Source: Lachnospiraceae bacterium (GTDB taxonomy: Bacteria; Bacillota; Clostridia; Lachnospirales; Lachnospiraceae). From it: a stretch of 34,161 nt of DNA. The translations under genes and the position numbers were made by a program. This document shows, piece by piece, positions 7,482 to 15,944 of the stretch (position 1 is its first letter; the number at the start of each line of letters is the position of its first letter). Below the pieces are notes generated by a model, which saw only the letters and a program-made list of their open reading frames with translations, searched no databases and was not told the origin of the DNA. The stretch spans positions 1 to 34,161 of the forward strand of contig JAIKZD010000030.1 in assembly GCA_024682555.1 (NCBI GenBank), written 5' to 3'.

Positions 7482-7515
7482 ATATCCTGCCTGCTTATAT
7501 CAGCAGGCAGGATAT
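7482..7515 (+). promoter_or_regulatory. Perfect 14-bp intercistronic stem-loop after the binding-protein gene
   Basis: ATATCCTGCCTGCT (7482-7495) pairs with AGCAGGCAGGATAT (7502-7515) around a 6-base loop, with no mismatch. No U-tract follows. Such a structure between receptor and permease genes usually shields the upstream mRNA from 3' exonucleases or partly terminates, giving excess receptor over membrane subunits. Confidence 0.75.
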
Positions 7516-7536
7516 TAATTCTGAAAGGAAATATGT

Positions 7537-8493
7537 ATGGGCAAACAGAAAACTTCAAAGAGCGGCATAGTGATACGCAGGAAACCTCTCAGAGTAAGGA
7601 TCTGGAACTCAAGAGGTTATTATCTTATGTTCCTGCCCGTGCTCGTGTTTGTGATCATCTTTTACTACTGGCCGATGCTCGGAGTCCGTTTTGCATTCTA
7701 CGATTACAAGCCTGTAGGTGCACCTAAATTTATCGGATTTACCAATTTTGAAAAAATGTTTACCGGGCTGGGGGCTGCCGCTTTCTGGACTTCCTTCAGG
7801 AATACTCTGGAGCTCAGTGTCATAAAGCTTGTGATAACCACCCTTGCCTCCGTTGTGGTTTCGGTATTCATATTTGAGATGGGAAACCTGATAGTCAAGA
7901 AGGTTCTGCAGACGGTGATCTATCTGCCTCATTTCATGTCATGGGCCGTTGTCGCTTCAATATTCAGCCTGTTTTTATCGCCTTCTTCCACCGGTATGGT
8001 AAATAATATGCTCTTTAAGGGAGATACCGCAAAGTTCATCTATTTTCTGGCAGATAAAAACTGGTGGAGACCGGTCTTCTACATTATCAATCTCTGGAAG
8101 GAAACAGGATGGGGAACGATAATCTTTTTAGCTACTTTATCGGGGATAAATCCGGAACTTTATGAGGCTGCGGATATAGACGGGGCTTCGAGGATGCAAA
8201 AGATCCGTTATGTGACGGTTCCCGCTCTGATGAATACGATAATCACCGTTCTTATCTTAAATCTTGCCAAGGTCATGAATATGTTTGAGTCAGTATTTGT
8301 TACCTATAATGCTGCTGTTTATGACAAAGCCGATGTCATCTCCACGTATATCTACAGACAGACTTTTGCAAATGCGATCCCGAATTACGGATATTCGACT
8401 GCCGTGGGGCTGTTCAAATCACTGGTGGGATGCATGCTGGTGCTTTTGTGCAACTGGCTGAGCAAGAAAACCCGCGGGCGCGGGATCATATAA
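7537..8493 (+). CDS. Sugar ABC transporter permease (YteP/LplB type)
   Basis: First membrane subunit of the oligosaccharide importer, 318 residues with about six hydrophobic spans. The N-terminus is basic and cytoplasmic, followed by the family pattern YYLMFLPVLVFVIIFYYWPMLGVRFAF (a first span). The EAA loop reads LYEAADIDGASRMQKIRYVTVP. The start is preceded by GAAAGGAA. It pairs with the next permease as a heterodimer, as in B. subtilis YteP/YtcP. No dedicated ATPase is encoded nearby. Confidence 0.92.
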   Translation: MGKQKTSKSGIVIRRKPLRVRIWNSRGYYLMFLPVLVFVIIFYYWPMLGVRFAFYDYKPVGAPKFIGFTNFEKMFTGLGAAAFWTSFRNTLELSVIKLVITTLASVVVSVFIFEMGNLIVKKVLQTVIYLPHFMSWAVVASIFSLFLSPSSTGMVNNMLFKGDTAKFIYFLADKNWWRPVFYIINLWKETGWGTIIFLATLSGINPELYEAADIDGASRMQKIRYVTVPALMNTIITVLILNLAKVMNMFESVFVTYNAAVYDKADVISTYIYRQTFANAIPNYGYSTAVGLFKSLVGCMLVLLCNWLSKKTRGRGII

Positions 8494-8506
8494 GGAGGGC
8501 TGCATC

Positions 8507-9373
8507 ATGGCAAAAGATAAAAATGCGGTTGCAGGTCGTAAAAGAAGATTCGGACTGTTCGATCTTATCAATTATACAGTGTTTATCCTGATAGCGCTGA
8601 TCATCCTGGTGCCGATATGGAAGGTTCTGGTCGATTCGCTCAATTCGGTCGGAGTATATCAGTTCAGGCTCTATCCGAAGAATTTTACCCTGGATGGATA
8701 TAAGACGATAATAGAGACGCAGGCTCTTTACAGACCCTTTATCAATTCGGTCGTAACGACCGGGATGGGAACACTTTTAGGATTGGTCCTTTCGACTCTG
8801 GGCGGATATGTACTGGTAAAGACAGAGGTTCCGGGAAGAAATGCGATGGCGTATTTTCTGCTGTTTACAATGATCTTTTCGGGAGGCATGATACCGGAAT
8901 ATCTGGTAATGAGACGGATCGGTCTTGTGGACAGTATGTGGATCCTCGTGTTTAAGCACGGAATGAACGTATACAATCTGGTACTGATGAAGAACTTTTT
9001 TGAGAATATCCCCGACTCGCTGTTTGAGGCTGCGGAGATAGACGGCTGCTCGCCGATGGGTATCTTCTTTAAGATAGTGCTTCCTCTTTCCAAGGCGGCC
9101 TTAGCCTCGATTGGACTTATGTTTGCGGTTTCCGTATGGAACGATTATTCAACGGTCAAGATATATATAATGGATCCCAATCAGGTCAATTTTCAGTACA
9201 AATTAAGGAATATGGTAATGGACGGAGATACGCCGAATACCGCATATAAGGTCTCGCAGACGACACTGTTCAATGCGGGCATAATTTCAGCGATACTTCC
9301 CTTCATGGTGTTATATCCCTTCCTTCAGAAGTATTTTGTACAGGGAGTAAATATCGGAGCTGTCAAGGAGTAA
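8507..9373 (+). CDS. Sugar ABC transporter permease (YtcP/LplC type)
   Basis: Second membrane subunit of the oligosaccharide importer, 288 residues, the usual length for the LplC/YtcP group. It has a basic N-terminus, six likely spans, and the EAA loop LFEAAEIDGCSPMGIFFKIVLP. The C-terminus ends with the group-typical KYFVQGVNIGAVKE. The ribosome site is AAGGAGG; the gene begins 13 bases after the previous stop. Confidence 0.93.
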   Translation: MAKDKNAVAGRKRRFGLFDLINYTVFILIALIILVPIWKVLVDSLNSVGVYQFRLYPKNFTLDGYKTIIETQALYRPFINSVVTTGMGTLLGLVLSTLGGYVLVKTEVPGRNAMAYFLLFTMIFSGGMIPEYLVMRRIGLVDSMWILVFKHGMNVYNLVLMKNFFENIPDSLFEAAEIDGCSPMGIFFKIVLPLSKAALASIGLMFAVSVWNDYSTVKIYIMDPNQVNFQYKLRNMVMDGDTPNTAYKVSQTTLFNAGIISAILPFMVLYPFLQKYFVQGVNIGAVKE

Positions 9374-9431
9374 ACGTTTTATCAGAGAAAACTGTCTCAG
9401 GGCAGGGTTATCAGAAAGGATTCTGACCGGA

Positions 9432-10181
9432 ATGAGGGTCATTTACTGGGCGGGAGATTCCACCAATACCGAAAACAAAGCACATAAATTCCCGCAGACC
9501 GGGATAGCCCAGGCCTTTGACAGGTTTACAGCGGATGATGTGGTGATATACAATCATTCGATAAACGGCAGGAGCACAAAGAGCTTTATAGATCAGGGAA
9601 GGCTTTCAAGGATAGCACGGGAGATATCAAAGGATGATTTTCTCTTTATCCAGTTCGGGCATAACGATGAGAAGAAAGAGGATCCGTTAAGGTATACGGA
9701 TCCTGACGGGGAATTCATAGAGAATCTTAAGAGATTTGCGGATACCGCAAAGGAGAAGGGGGCATATCCTGTTTACATAACGCCGGTTGAAAGACGTCTG
9801 TTTAACGAAGACGGAAAGACCCTTGTGACACCGTCAGCGCATGAACCGTATGCAGCTTCGGTAAAAAGGGCGGCAGAGATGTTTGATGTCCCGCTTGTGG
9901 ATCTTTTTACATTGAGCAGGCAGCTGTTGATAAGGGAAGGTTCCGAGGCCTCCAAAAGATTTTACATGCATTTAAAAAAGGGTGAGGCGTTCTGGTGCAG
10001 AGACGGTCAGATTGATGATACGCATTTGAAATATGCCGGAGCGATGGCTTTTTCCGGGCTGATAGCAGGGGAACTGCTTAAGATGGAAGAAAGGTATGCT
10101 TCTCTGATAGATGCTTCCGTGATAGCCGCGCTGCAGGGAGATTTGGGTTATGAAGATGATGAAAGCGGTCAGGGCGGATGA
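9432..10181 (+). CDS. Rhamnogalacturonan acetylesterase-like SGNH hydrolase (CE12 type, cytoplasmic)
   Basis: Removes acetyl groups from pectic oligosaccharides, by family. The 249-residue protein has the four SGNH blocks: AGDSTNT with nucleophile Ser10; SINGRST; FGHNDE with Asn78; and DDTHLKYAGA with the Asp195-x-x-His198 pair. The order and the GDSTN/GHND wording match rhamnogalacturonan acetylesterase (YesT/RhgT). There is no signal peptide, so it acts on imported material. The ribosome site is weak. Its last 32 bases overlap the next gene, so the two are likely coupled in translation. Confidence 0.85.
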   Translation: MRVIYWAGDSTNTENKAHKFPQTGIAQAFDRFTADDVVIYNHSINGRSTKSFIDQGRLSRIAREISKDDFLFIQFGHNDEKKEDPLRYTDPDGEFIENLKRFADTAKEKGAYPVYITPVERRLFNEDGKTLVTPSAHEPYAASVKRAAEMFDVPLVDLFTLSRQLLIREGSEASKRFYMHLKKGEAFWCRDGQIDDTHLKYAGAMAFSGLIAGELLKMEERYASLIDASVIAALQGDLGYEDDESGQGG

Positions 10182-11934
10182 CCTGCTTGACTGCTATAAG
10201 AGAAATAAGGGTAATTCACTGCGGACACTTGTCGGCCTGTATAAGGGAAAATATCATTGTTTTGCCCTGTCCGCCCTGTTTTATATAATAAAGCACTCTC
10301 CCACATGGATACTGCCCATATCAACGGCAAACATCATCAATTATGTGACCGAGGGAGTGCCGGATGCAGGCCGTCTGATAATACTGAACGCAGCGGTTCT
10401 TGCTGTTCTTCTGATACTCAACTTTCCCATGAATTATTTTCATGTCCATTTCAGAGCCTCCGCCATACGGAGTGTGGAAGCGGGACTTCGGAATGCCCTT
10501 ATCAAAAAGATCCAGTCGATCTCCATCCTTACCGAAAAGGATATCGAGTCGGGACGGCTGCAGTCAAAGATAATAAGGGATGTTGAGGCTATAGAGACTC
10601 TTTCGGATCAGCTGTTTGTCAATCTCATCAACATTATAGTAAATCTGACCGTTGCCCTTTCGGTTACCGTCGTAAAGAGCAGGGTCGTTTTCCTTTTTTT
10701 CCTGCTGTTGGTGCCGGTTGCCGCAACTGTTGTATATCTGTTCAAAAAGCCGATAAAGACGCATAACCAGAGATTCAGGAAGATGGTCGAAGCCACCGGT
10801 GCAAGAGTGATGGAGATGGTTGAACTGGTGCCGGTGACCAGGGCTCATGCTCTCGAAACCAAAGAAGTCGAGAGGATGGAGCAGTATGTCAATGATATCG
10901 CAAAAGAGGGCTATCAGCTTGATATGGTGCAGACAAATTTCGGCGCCGTAAGCTGGGTGAGCTTTCAGCTGTTCCAGGTGGTGTGCCTTGTGTTTACGTC
11001 TTTTCTTGCCTTAAAAAGTATGATACATACGGGAGATGTTGTACTGTATCAGAGCTATTTTACGACCATAGTCGGACAGATCACCTCGCTGCTCAACCTT
11101 ATTCCCACCATTTCAAAGGGTCTTGAATCGGTGAACAGCATCGGGGAAGTGCTGATGCTTGAGGATACGGAAGAAAATGAAGGCAAATATGAGATAAGGG
11201 ATCTGAAGGGAAACTTTCTCTTCAATCATGTAAGCTACAGATATCCCGGGAATGACAAAAATGTCATAAAGGATCTGAACTTCAGTGTAAGGGCAGGAGA
11301 AACGGTTGCCTTTGTGGGAGAGTCCGGTGCGGGAAAGACCACCGTGATCAATCTGATAATCGGATTCATACTGCCTGCAGAGGGAAGACTTCTCGTGGAA
11401 GGCGTTCCGATAGAGGAGATAAATCTGCACACCTATCGTGAAAATCTGGCCGTGGTGCCTCAGAATACCGTCCTGTTCTCGGGAACCATAAGGGAGAATA
11501 TACTCTACGGAACGGACGGAGTAGATGATGAGACATTAAACCGGGTGATAGACGAAGCCGGATTAAGAAGCGTGATAAATAAGCTCCCGGACGGGCTTGA
11601 TACAAGGGTCGGCGAACACGGAGACCGCTTATCCGGCGGACAGAAACAGAGGATATCGATAGCAAGGGCTCTTATCAGGGATCCGAAGATAATAATCCTT
11701 GACGAAGCAACTTCGGCGCTTGATGCCATATCGGAAAAAGAGGTTTCCGGTGCTCTTGACAGCATCTCATTTTCAAGGACGACCTTTATAGTAGCCCACA
11801 AGCTTTCAACGGTTAAGAACGCGGATAAGATAATAGTGATGAATGAGGGTGAGATCGTCGAAGAGGGCAGCTTTGATGAACTGATCGAAAGGCGGGGATA
11901 TTTCTACAGGCTTTCGAGCATCCTGACTGAGTAG
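10150..11934 (+). CDS. ABC exporter-type protein (fused membrane domain and ATPase)
   Basis: A 594-residue half-transporter. Residues about 35-320 form a six-span type IV (exporter) membrane domain. About 350-594 is the ATPase: Walker A GESGAGKTT near 390, Q-loop VVPQNTVLF, signature LSGGQKQR near 495, Walker B IIILDEATSALD, and H-loop AHKLSTV. It overlaps the esterase gene by 32 bp in another frame; alternative ATGs lie 6 and 9 bases downstream. The fold is that of MsbA/MdlB/BmrA-like exporters, presumably a homodimer. Its place inside a sugar uptake operon is unusual. Substrate unknown: drug, peptide, lipid or sugar export cannot be separated by sequence. Confidence 0.9.
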   Translation: MKMMKAVRADDLLDCYKRNKGNSLRTLVGLYKGKYHCFALSALFYIIKHSPTWILPISTANIINYVTEGVPDAGRLIILNAAVLAVLLILNFPMNYFHVHFRASAIRSVEAGLRNALIKKIQSISILTEKDIESGRLQSKIIRDVEAIETLSDQLFVNLINIIVNLTVALSVTVVKSRVVFLFFLLLVPVAATVVYLFKKPIKTHNQRFRKMVEATGARVMEMVELVPVTRAHALETKEVERMEQYVNDIAKEGYQLDMVQTNFGAVSWVSFQLFQVVCLVFTSFLALKSMIHTGDVVLYQSYFTTIVGQITSLLNLIPTISKGLESVNSIGEVLMLEDTEENEGKYEIRDLKGNFLFNHVSYRYPGNDKNVIKDLNFSVRAGETVAFVGESGAGKTTVINLIIGFILPAEGRLLVEGVPIEEINLHTYRENLAVVPQNTVLFSGTIRENILYGTDGVDDETLNRVIDEAGLRSVINKLPDGLDTRVGEHGDRLSGGQKQRISIARALIRDPKIIILDEATSALDAISEKEVSGALDSISFSRTTFIVAHKLSTVKNADKIIVMNEGEIVEEGSFDELIERRGYFYRLSSILTE

Positions 11935-11953
11935 GATAAAGCGGAGATACCAT

Positions 11954-13036
11954 ATGGAAATTACCGGATACGGAACGATCCATATAGAAAAATATTACGG
12001 ATCTTTTGAGAGCATGCTTAAAAGATACGAAAGGATATGCCGGAAAGATTCTTTTAAGGGAGAGAGCAGGGAGGATTTTGAGAACTGGAAAGAAGCCTCC
12101 AGGAAGCTCCTTAAGAGGCTTATCAGGTTAGATGTTTTAGAGGCGGATGAGATATTTTCTTCAGAGTGCGAAGGATATACCGAGGAAAGGGAAGAGCTTA
12201 AAGACGGTGCGGTAAGAGAAAAAGTCATCGTAAAGGCTTCGGAGGATGTCTTTATACCGACCTGTATACTCATCCCAAAAGGAAAGCCCAAAGGAGTGTT
12301 TTTATGTCTTGCGGGTCATCAGGGCGCGGGCAAATATTCCGTAGCCGGAAGATATGACATACCGGCGGTAAAGGAAAGGATAGAACGGTACAATTACGAC
12401 TACGGCTATAAGCTCATGAAAAAAGGGTATGTGGCCGTATGCCCGGATCCGAGAGGCTTCGGGGAGAGAAGGGATGCTTATCTTACGGGAGATGACAAAG
12501 AAAGCTTTCTGACCGGAAGCTGTAAAAACCTCTCAAACATGGCTCTCCCGCTGGGACTTACGGTCATCGGCCTGTTAACCTTTGATAACATGAGGCTTAT
12601 AGATTATCTGCAGAACCGGAAGGAATTTGATCTTACGGACTTGAGCTGTATAGGATTTTCAGGAGGAGGCATGCAGACCCTTTATCTGGCCGTTTCCGAT
12701 GAAAGGATAAAAAGAGCCGTTATAAGCGGATATATGTACGGTTTCAGGGACTCATTGCTTGAACTTAACGGTAACTGTTCCTGCAATTATGTGCCGGGGA
12801 TATTTGAACATTTTGACATGGGCGACATAATGTCCCTGTTTGCGCCACGACCGCTTATTATCCAGTCCTGCAGGGATGATCATCTGAACGGAAAAAGAGG
12901 AATGATAAACGTTTACGAACAGATGGAAATAATACAAAAGGCCTATGCCCTGCTTGGAGGAAGCGGTGATCTCAGACATGACATACGGGAGGGCGGACAC
13001 CGTTTTCATGATGAGATCCTTGAGGATCTGTTCTGA
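11954..13036 (+). CDS. Alpha/beta hydrolase, probable carbohydrate (acetyl)esterase
   Basis: A 360-residue protein with no signal peptide. The core (about 100-355) has the alpha/beta-hydrolase pattern: PTCILIPKGKPKGVFLCLAGHQG (first strands and oxyanion region), nucleophile elbow GFSGGGM with Ser236, an acidic member at Asp308/309 in SCRDDHLN, and His349 in EGGHRFH. The first 95 residues look helical and charged. It resembles dienelactone-hydrolase/acetyl-xylan-esterase-like cytosolic enzymes. Its position between an acetylesterase and GH105 suggests it removes acetyl, or less likely feruloyl, groups from pectic oligosaccharides. The exact ester is unknown. Ribosome site GCGGAGA. Confidence 0.72.
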   Translation: MEITGYGTIHIEKYYGSFESMLKRYERICRKDSFKGESREDFENWKEASRKLLKRLIRLDVLEADEIFSSECEGYTEEREELKDGAVREKVIVKASEDVFIPTCILIPKGKPKGVFLCLAGHQGAGKYSVAGRYDIPAVKERIERYNYDYGYKLMKKGYVAVCPDPRGFGERRDAYLTGDDKESFLTGSCKNLSNMALPLGLTVIGLLTFDNMRLIDYLQNRKEFDLTDLSCIGFSGGGMQTLYLAVSDERIKRAVISGYMYGFRDSLLELNGNCSCNYVPGIFEHFDMGDIMSLFAPRPLIIQSCRDDHLNGKRGMINVYEQMEIIQKAYALLGGSGDLRHDIREGGHRFHDEILEDLF

Positions 13037-13085
13037 TAGGGTCTGTAAGAATGTATCGGTCTTTTACGTAGGATCTGACAGAGGA

Positions 13086-13154
13086 TCGGAACAGACAACA
13101 TGGGATCGTAGTTATCGGAGCGGATAACATAGGATCGGAGCGGATAACGGGAAA
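13086..13154. repeat. Degenerate 20-bp tandem repeats in the spacer before the GH105 gene
   Basis: Units TCGGAGCGGATAACATAGGA (13115-13134) and TCGGAGCGGATAACGGGAAA (13135-13154) share their first 14 bases. A diverged copy TCGGAACAGACAACATGGGA sits at 13086-13105, separated by TCGTAGTTA. The spacer (13037-13176) has no promoter I can support. Confidence 0.65.
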
Positions 13155-13176
13155 TATATAAGACCGGAGGAGAAGA

Positions 13177-14349
13177 ATGACGGTTAATGAGACAAAGGAT
13201 CTTCTGAATGAATATACGGACTATCTTATAGATGATGCCGATATCCTGCATCCCAGATGGAATATCGAGGTATTAAACAGCGGAAAGACAAATAAATGGA
13301 ATTATATCGACGGCTGCATGATATCCTCCCTGATAAGGCTTTATGAGATCACGGGGAACAGGAAGTATCTGGATTTTTCCGATACTTATATGGATGAATT
13401 CATAGATGAAGACGGTTCGATAAAGACCTATGATCCGCTTGAGTACAACATTGACAGGATCAAGCCCGGATGTGCGCTGTTTACGTTATACGACATCACG
13501 GGAAAAGAAAAATACAAAAAGGCCATGGATCTTTTAAGATCCCAGCTTTCGACCCACCCCCGGACCAGGGAGGGAAATTTCTGGCATAAGAAGATATATC
13601 CGTATCAGGTATGGCTTGACGGTCTGTATATGGCACAGCCTTTTTATACCGAATACGAGAGAAGATATAACGGGATGAACGGCTGCATCGATGCCTTCAG
13701 GCAGTTTGAAAACGTTAAAAGGATCATGCGGGATGAAAAAACCGGGCTTTACTATCACGGCTATGATGAGTCAAGAGAGATGTACTGGGCCGATAAGAAA
13801 ACCGGACTGAGTGCAAATTTCTGGCTGAGGGCCACGGGCTGGTACATGGCTGCTCTGGTCGATACCATAGAAGCGATCGGGGAGCAGATGTATTATGAAT
13901 ACCGGACTCTTCAGGAGACTTTAAAGGACCTGTCGGACAGTCTGCTTAAATATGTGGATGAGGATACCTCAATGTTCTTTCAGGTCATAGATAAAAAGGA
14001 AGTCAGGGGCAACTATCCCGAGACTTCGGGTTCGGCCCTTATCGCCTATGCTTTTTTAAAGGGAGCAAGACTTAAATATCTTCCCGAAAGATTCGGGGAG
14101 GAAGGCAAAAAGATCTTTTACGGGATCACGCAAAAGTATCTGTCGAAAAAAGAAGACGGGACACCGGTTCTTAAAGGCATATGCTATATGGCAGGCCTCG
14201 GCGGAGAAAAGCACAGGGACGGAAGCGTTGAATACTATCTGAGTGAGCCTGTCGTGGACAATGACGCAAAAGGGACGGGTCCGCTGATAATGGCATATGT
14301 CGAGATACTTTCCATGGAAAAGGAACAGATGAAAGACCGGATTTTATGA
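13177..14349 (+). CDS. GH105 unsaturated rhamnogalacturonyl/galacturonyl hydrolase (YteR/YesR-like)
   Basis: Cytoplasmic glycosidase of 390 residues that hydrates and removes the 4,5-unsaturated uronic acid from the non-reducing end of lyase-derived pectic oligosaccharides. The (alpha/alpha)6 family pattern is visible: NYIDGCM (Asp45), YQVWLDGLYMAQPF with the probable catalytic Asp148, FWLRATGWYMAALVD, and ETSGSALIAYAFLKG. No signal peptide. Ribosome site CCGGAGGAG. The stop overlaps the GH28 start as ATGA. Its product is the entry point for KdgF, KduI and KduD, all encoded here. GH88 is a related possibility, but length and motifs favour GH105. Confidence 0.88.
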   Translation: MTVNETKDLLNEYTDYLIDDADILHPRWNIEVLNSGKTNKWNYIDGCMISSLIRLYEITGNRKYLDFSDTYMDEFIDEDGSIKTYDPLEYNIDRIKPGCALFTLYDITGKEKYKKAMDLLRSQLSTHPRTREGNFWHKKIYPYQVWLDGLYMAQPFYTEYERRYNGMNGCIDAFRQFENVKRIMRDEKTGLYYHGYDESREMYWADKKTGLSANFWLRATGWYMAALVDTIEAIGEQMYYEYRTLQETLKDLSDSLLKYVDEDTSMFFQVIDKKEVRGNYPETSGSALIAYAFLKGARLKYLPERFGEEGKKIFYGITQKYLSKKEDGTPVLKGICYMAGLGGEKHRDGSVEYYLSEPVVDNDAKGTGPLIMAYVEILSMEKEQMKDRIL

Positions 14350-15944
14350 AACAGGATAGATTTGAATTTGTAATAAGGGAGATATTTGTAAGGAGCATAA
14401 CGACAGAGCTTATAAACAGCTTCTGTTATGAGGCGGAAGAAAGCTTTGACTATTTTCTGAATGATGAAAAAGTGTTATCATCTTCGCTCAATGTCAATAC
14501 GATAGACGGCCTGTGTCCGGATACCGGGTACACGCTTTCCGTATATGAGCACGAAAGCGGGGAGCTTATAGGAAAAGAAGTATTCAGGACTTCTTTTGAA
14601 AGCGTTCTTTTAAACGTCAGATCCTTTGGAGCAGGAGGAGATGGAAGGACTGATGATACGGCCTTTATCCAGGCATGTATAAATGCATGTCCCAAAAACG
14701 GGACAGTTTATCTTGAAAGCGGTACCTACCTTTCGGGCCCCGTATTTTTAAAGAGCGGCATAAATATCTGGATACCTGAGGGAAGTGTAATTCTGGGGAT
14801 CCCCGACAGGAGCGGATATCCGATACTCCCCGGAATGACATATTCCACGGATGAAACGGATGAATACAATCTCGGAACCTGGGAAGGAAATCCGCTTGAC
14901 TGTTATGCTTCGCTCATAACGGGGATAGATGTGTCTGAAACGGATATCTTTGGCAGGGGAGTGATAGACGCAAATGCAGTCTCTTCCGACTGGTGGAGGG
15001 ATCCCAAGAAAAAAAGGGGAGCATGGAGACCGAGGACGGTATTTCTGGAAAGATGCAGAAATATAAGGATTCAGGGCTTAAGCGTAAGAAATTCGCCCTC
15101 CTGGACCATCCATCCCTATTACTGTGAAGACCTGGCTTTTCTGTCATTAAGGATATCAAACCCGCCGGATTCGCCGAATACCGACGGATTAAATCCCGAA
15201 AGCTGCAGAAATGTCCTGATACTCGGGCTTTTTATCTCCGTAGGGGATGACTGCATAGCGATCAAATCCGGGAAGTACTACATGGCTCTTAAGCATCATA
15301 AAGAGACGGAAAACATAGAGATAAGGAACTGTCTGTTTAAAAAAGGTCACGGCAGCGTGACCATGGGGAGCGAATGTGCCGGAGGCATAAAAAAGGTGCA
15401 GGTAAAAAACTGCATATTTGATGGAACGGACAGAGGTCTCAGGATAAAAACAAGAAGAGGTCGGGGAAAGAGATCCGTGATAGAGGATATCGTCTTTGAG
15501 AACATCAGGATGAGGGGTGTGAAGATGCCCTTTACGATTAATATGTTCTATTTTTGCGATCCCGACGGACACAGCAGTTACTGTCAGGACAAAAATCCCG
15601 TAAGGGCGGACGATATGACGCCGCAGATAGCTTCCGTAAGCGTAAGCCATGTTATCTGCACCGGCGTGGATATCTGTCTGCTGTGTGCATACGGACTTCC
15701 GGAAAAAAAGATCGGTCTCATATCCTTAAGGGATATTGATGCGTCTTTTAAACAGGAGAAAGACAGAAAACCGGAGCTTGCTCTTATGATGGATGATCTT
15801 GACAGGATGAGCGGAAAGGGGATCTTTGTCAGAAATGCTTCAAGGCTTATCCTTGAAAATATGATCCTGCGTGATACGGATGATAAAGAGATCGATGCGG
15901 AAGATGTTGATGGGATCGATGCCCATAATGTGGAGTTTGTATGA
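14346..15944 (+). CDS. GH28 polygalacturonase / exo-polygalacturonosidase (cytoplasmic)
   Basis: Hydrolyses alpha-1,4-galacturonosyl links. The 532-residue protein has an N-terminal FN3-like domain (about 1-85), then the right-handed beta-helix. Catalytic blocks are all present: NTDG (278-281), GDD (300-302, Asp301/Asp302), GHG (334-336) and RIK (366-368). The start overlaps the GH105 stop by four bases and the stop overlaps the pectinesterase start by four, a tightly coupled trio. With no signal peptide it must act on imported oligogalacturonides, likely releasing monomers. Related GH28 xylogalacturonan or rhamnogalacturonan hydrolases cannot be excluded. Confidence 0.92.
   Translation: MKQDRFEFVIREIFVRSITTELINSFCYEAEESFDYFLNDEKVLSSSLNVNTIDGLCPDTGYTLSVYEHESGELIGKEVFRTSFESVLLNVRSFGAGGDGRTDDTAFIQACINACPKNGTVYLESGTYLSGPVFLKSGINIWIPEGSVILGIPDRSGYPILPGMTYSTDETDEYNLGTWEGNPLDCYASLITGIDVSETDIFGRGVIDANAVSSDWWRDPKKKRGAWRPRTVFLERCRNIRIQGLSVRNSPSWTIHPYYCEDLAFLSLRISNPPDSPNTDGLNPESCRNVLILGLFISVGDDCIAIKSGKYYMALKHHKETENIEIRNCLFKKGHGSVTMGSECAGGIKKVQVKNCIFDGTDRGLRIKTRRGRGKRSVIEDIVFENIRMRGVKMPFTINMFYFCDPDGHSSYCQDKNPVRADDMTPQIASVSVSHVICTGVDICLLCAYGLPEKKIGLISLRDIDASFKQEKDRKPELALMMDDLDRMSGKGIFVRNASRLILENMILRDTDDKEIDAEDVDGIDAHNVEFV

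Noticed and set aside
10564-11801. Several minus-strand open frames of 60 to 105 codons opposite the ABC exporter gene.
   Set aside because: They mirror the coding sequence of a clear ABC protein with intact motifs; none has its own ribosome site or family resemblance. The same holds for the other antisense frames in the window.
13118-13148. GAGCGGATAAC appears twice (13118-13128, 13138-13148), identical to the core of the E. coli lac operator.
   Set aside because: The copies are simply two units of a 20-bp tandem repeat and lack the inverted half-site that LacI-type proteins need. They lie inside an operon with no promoter next to them.
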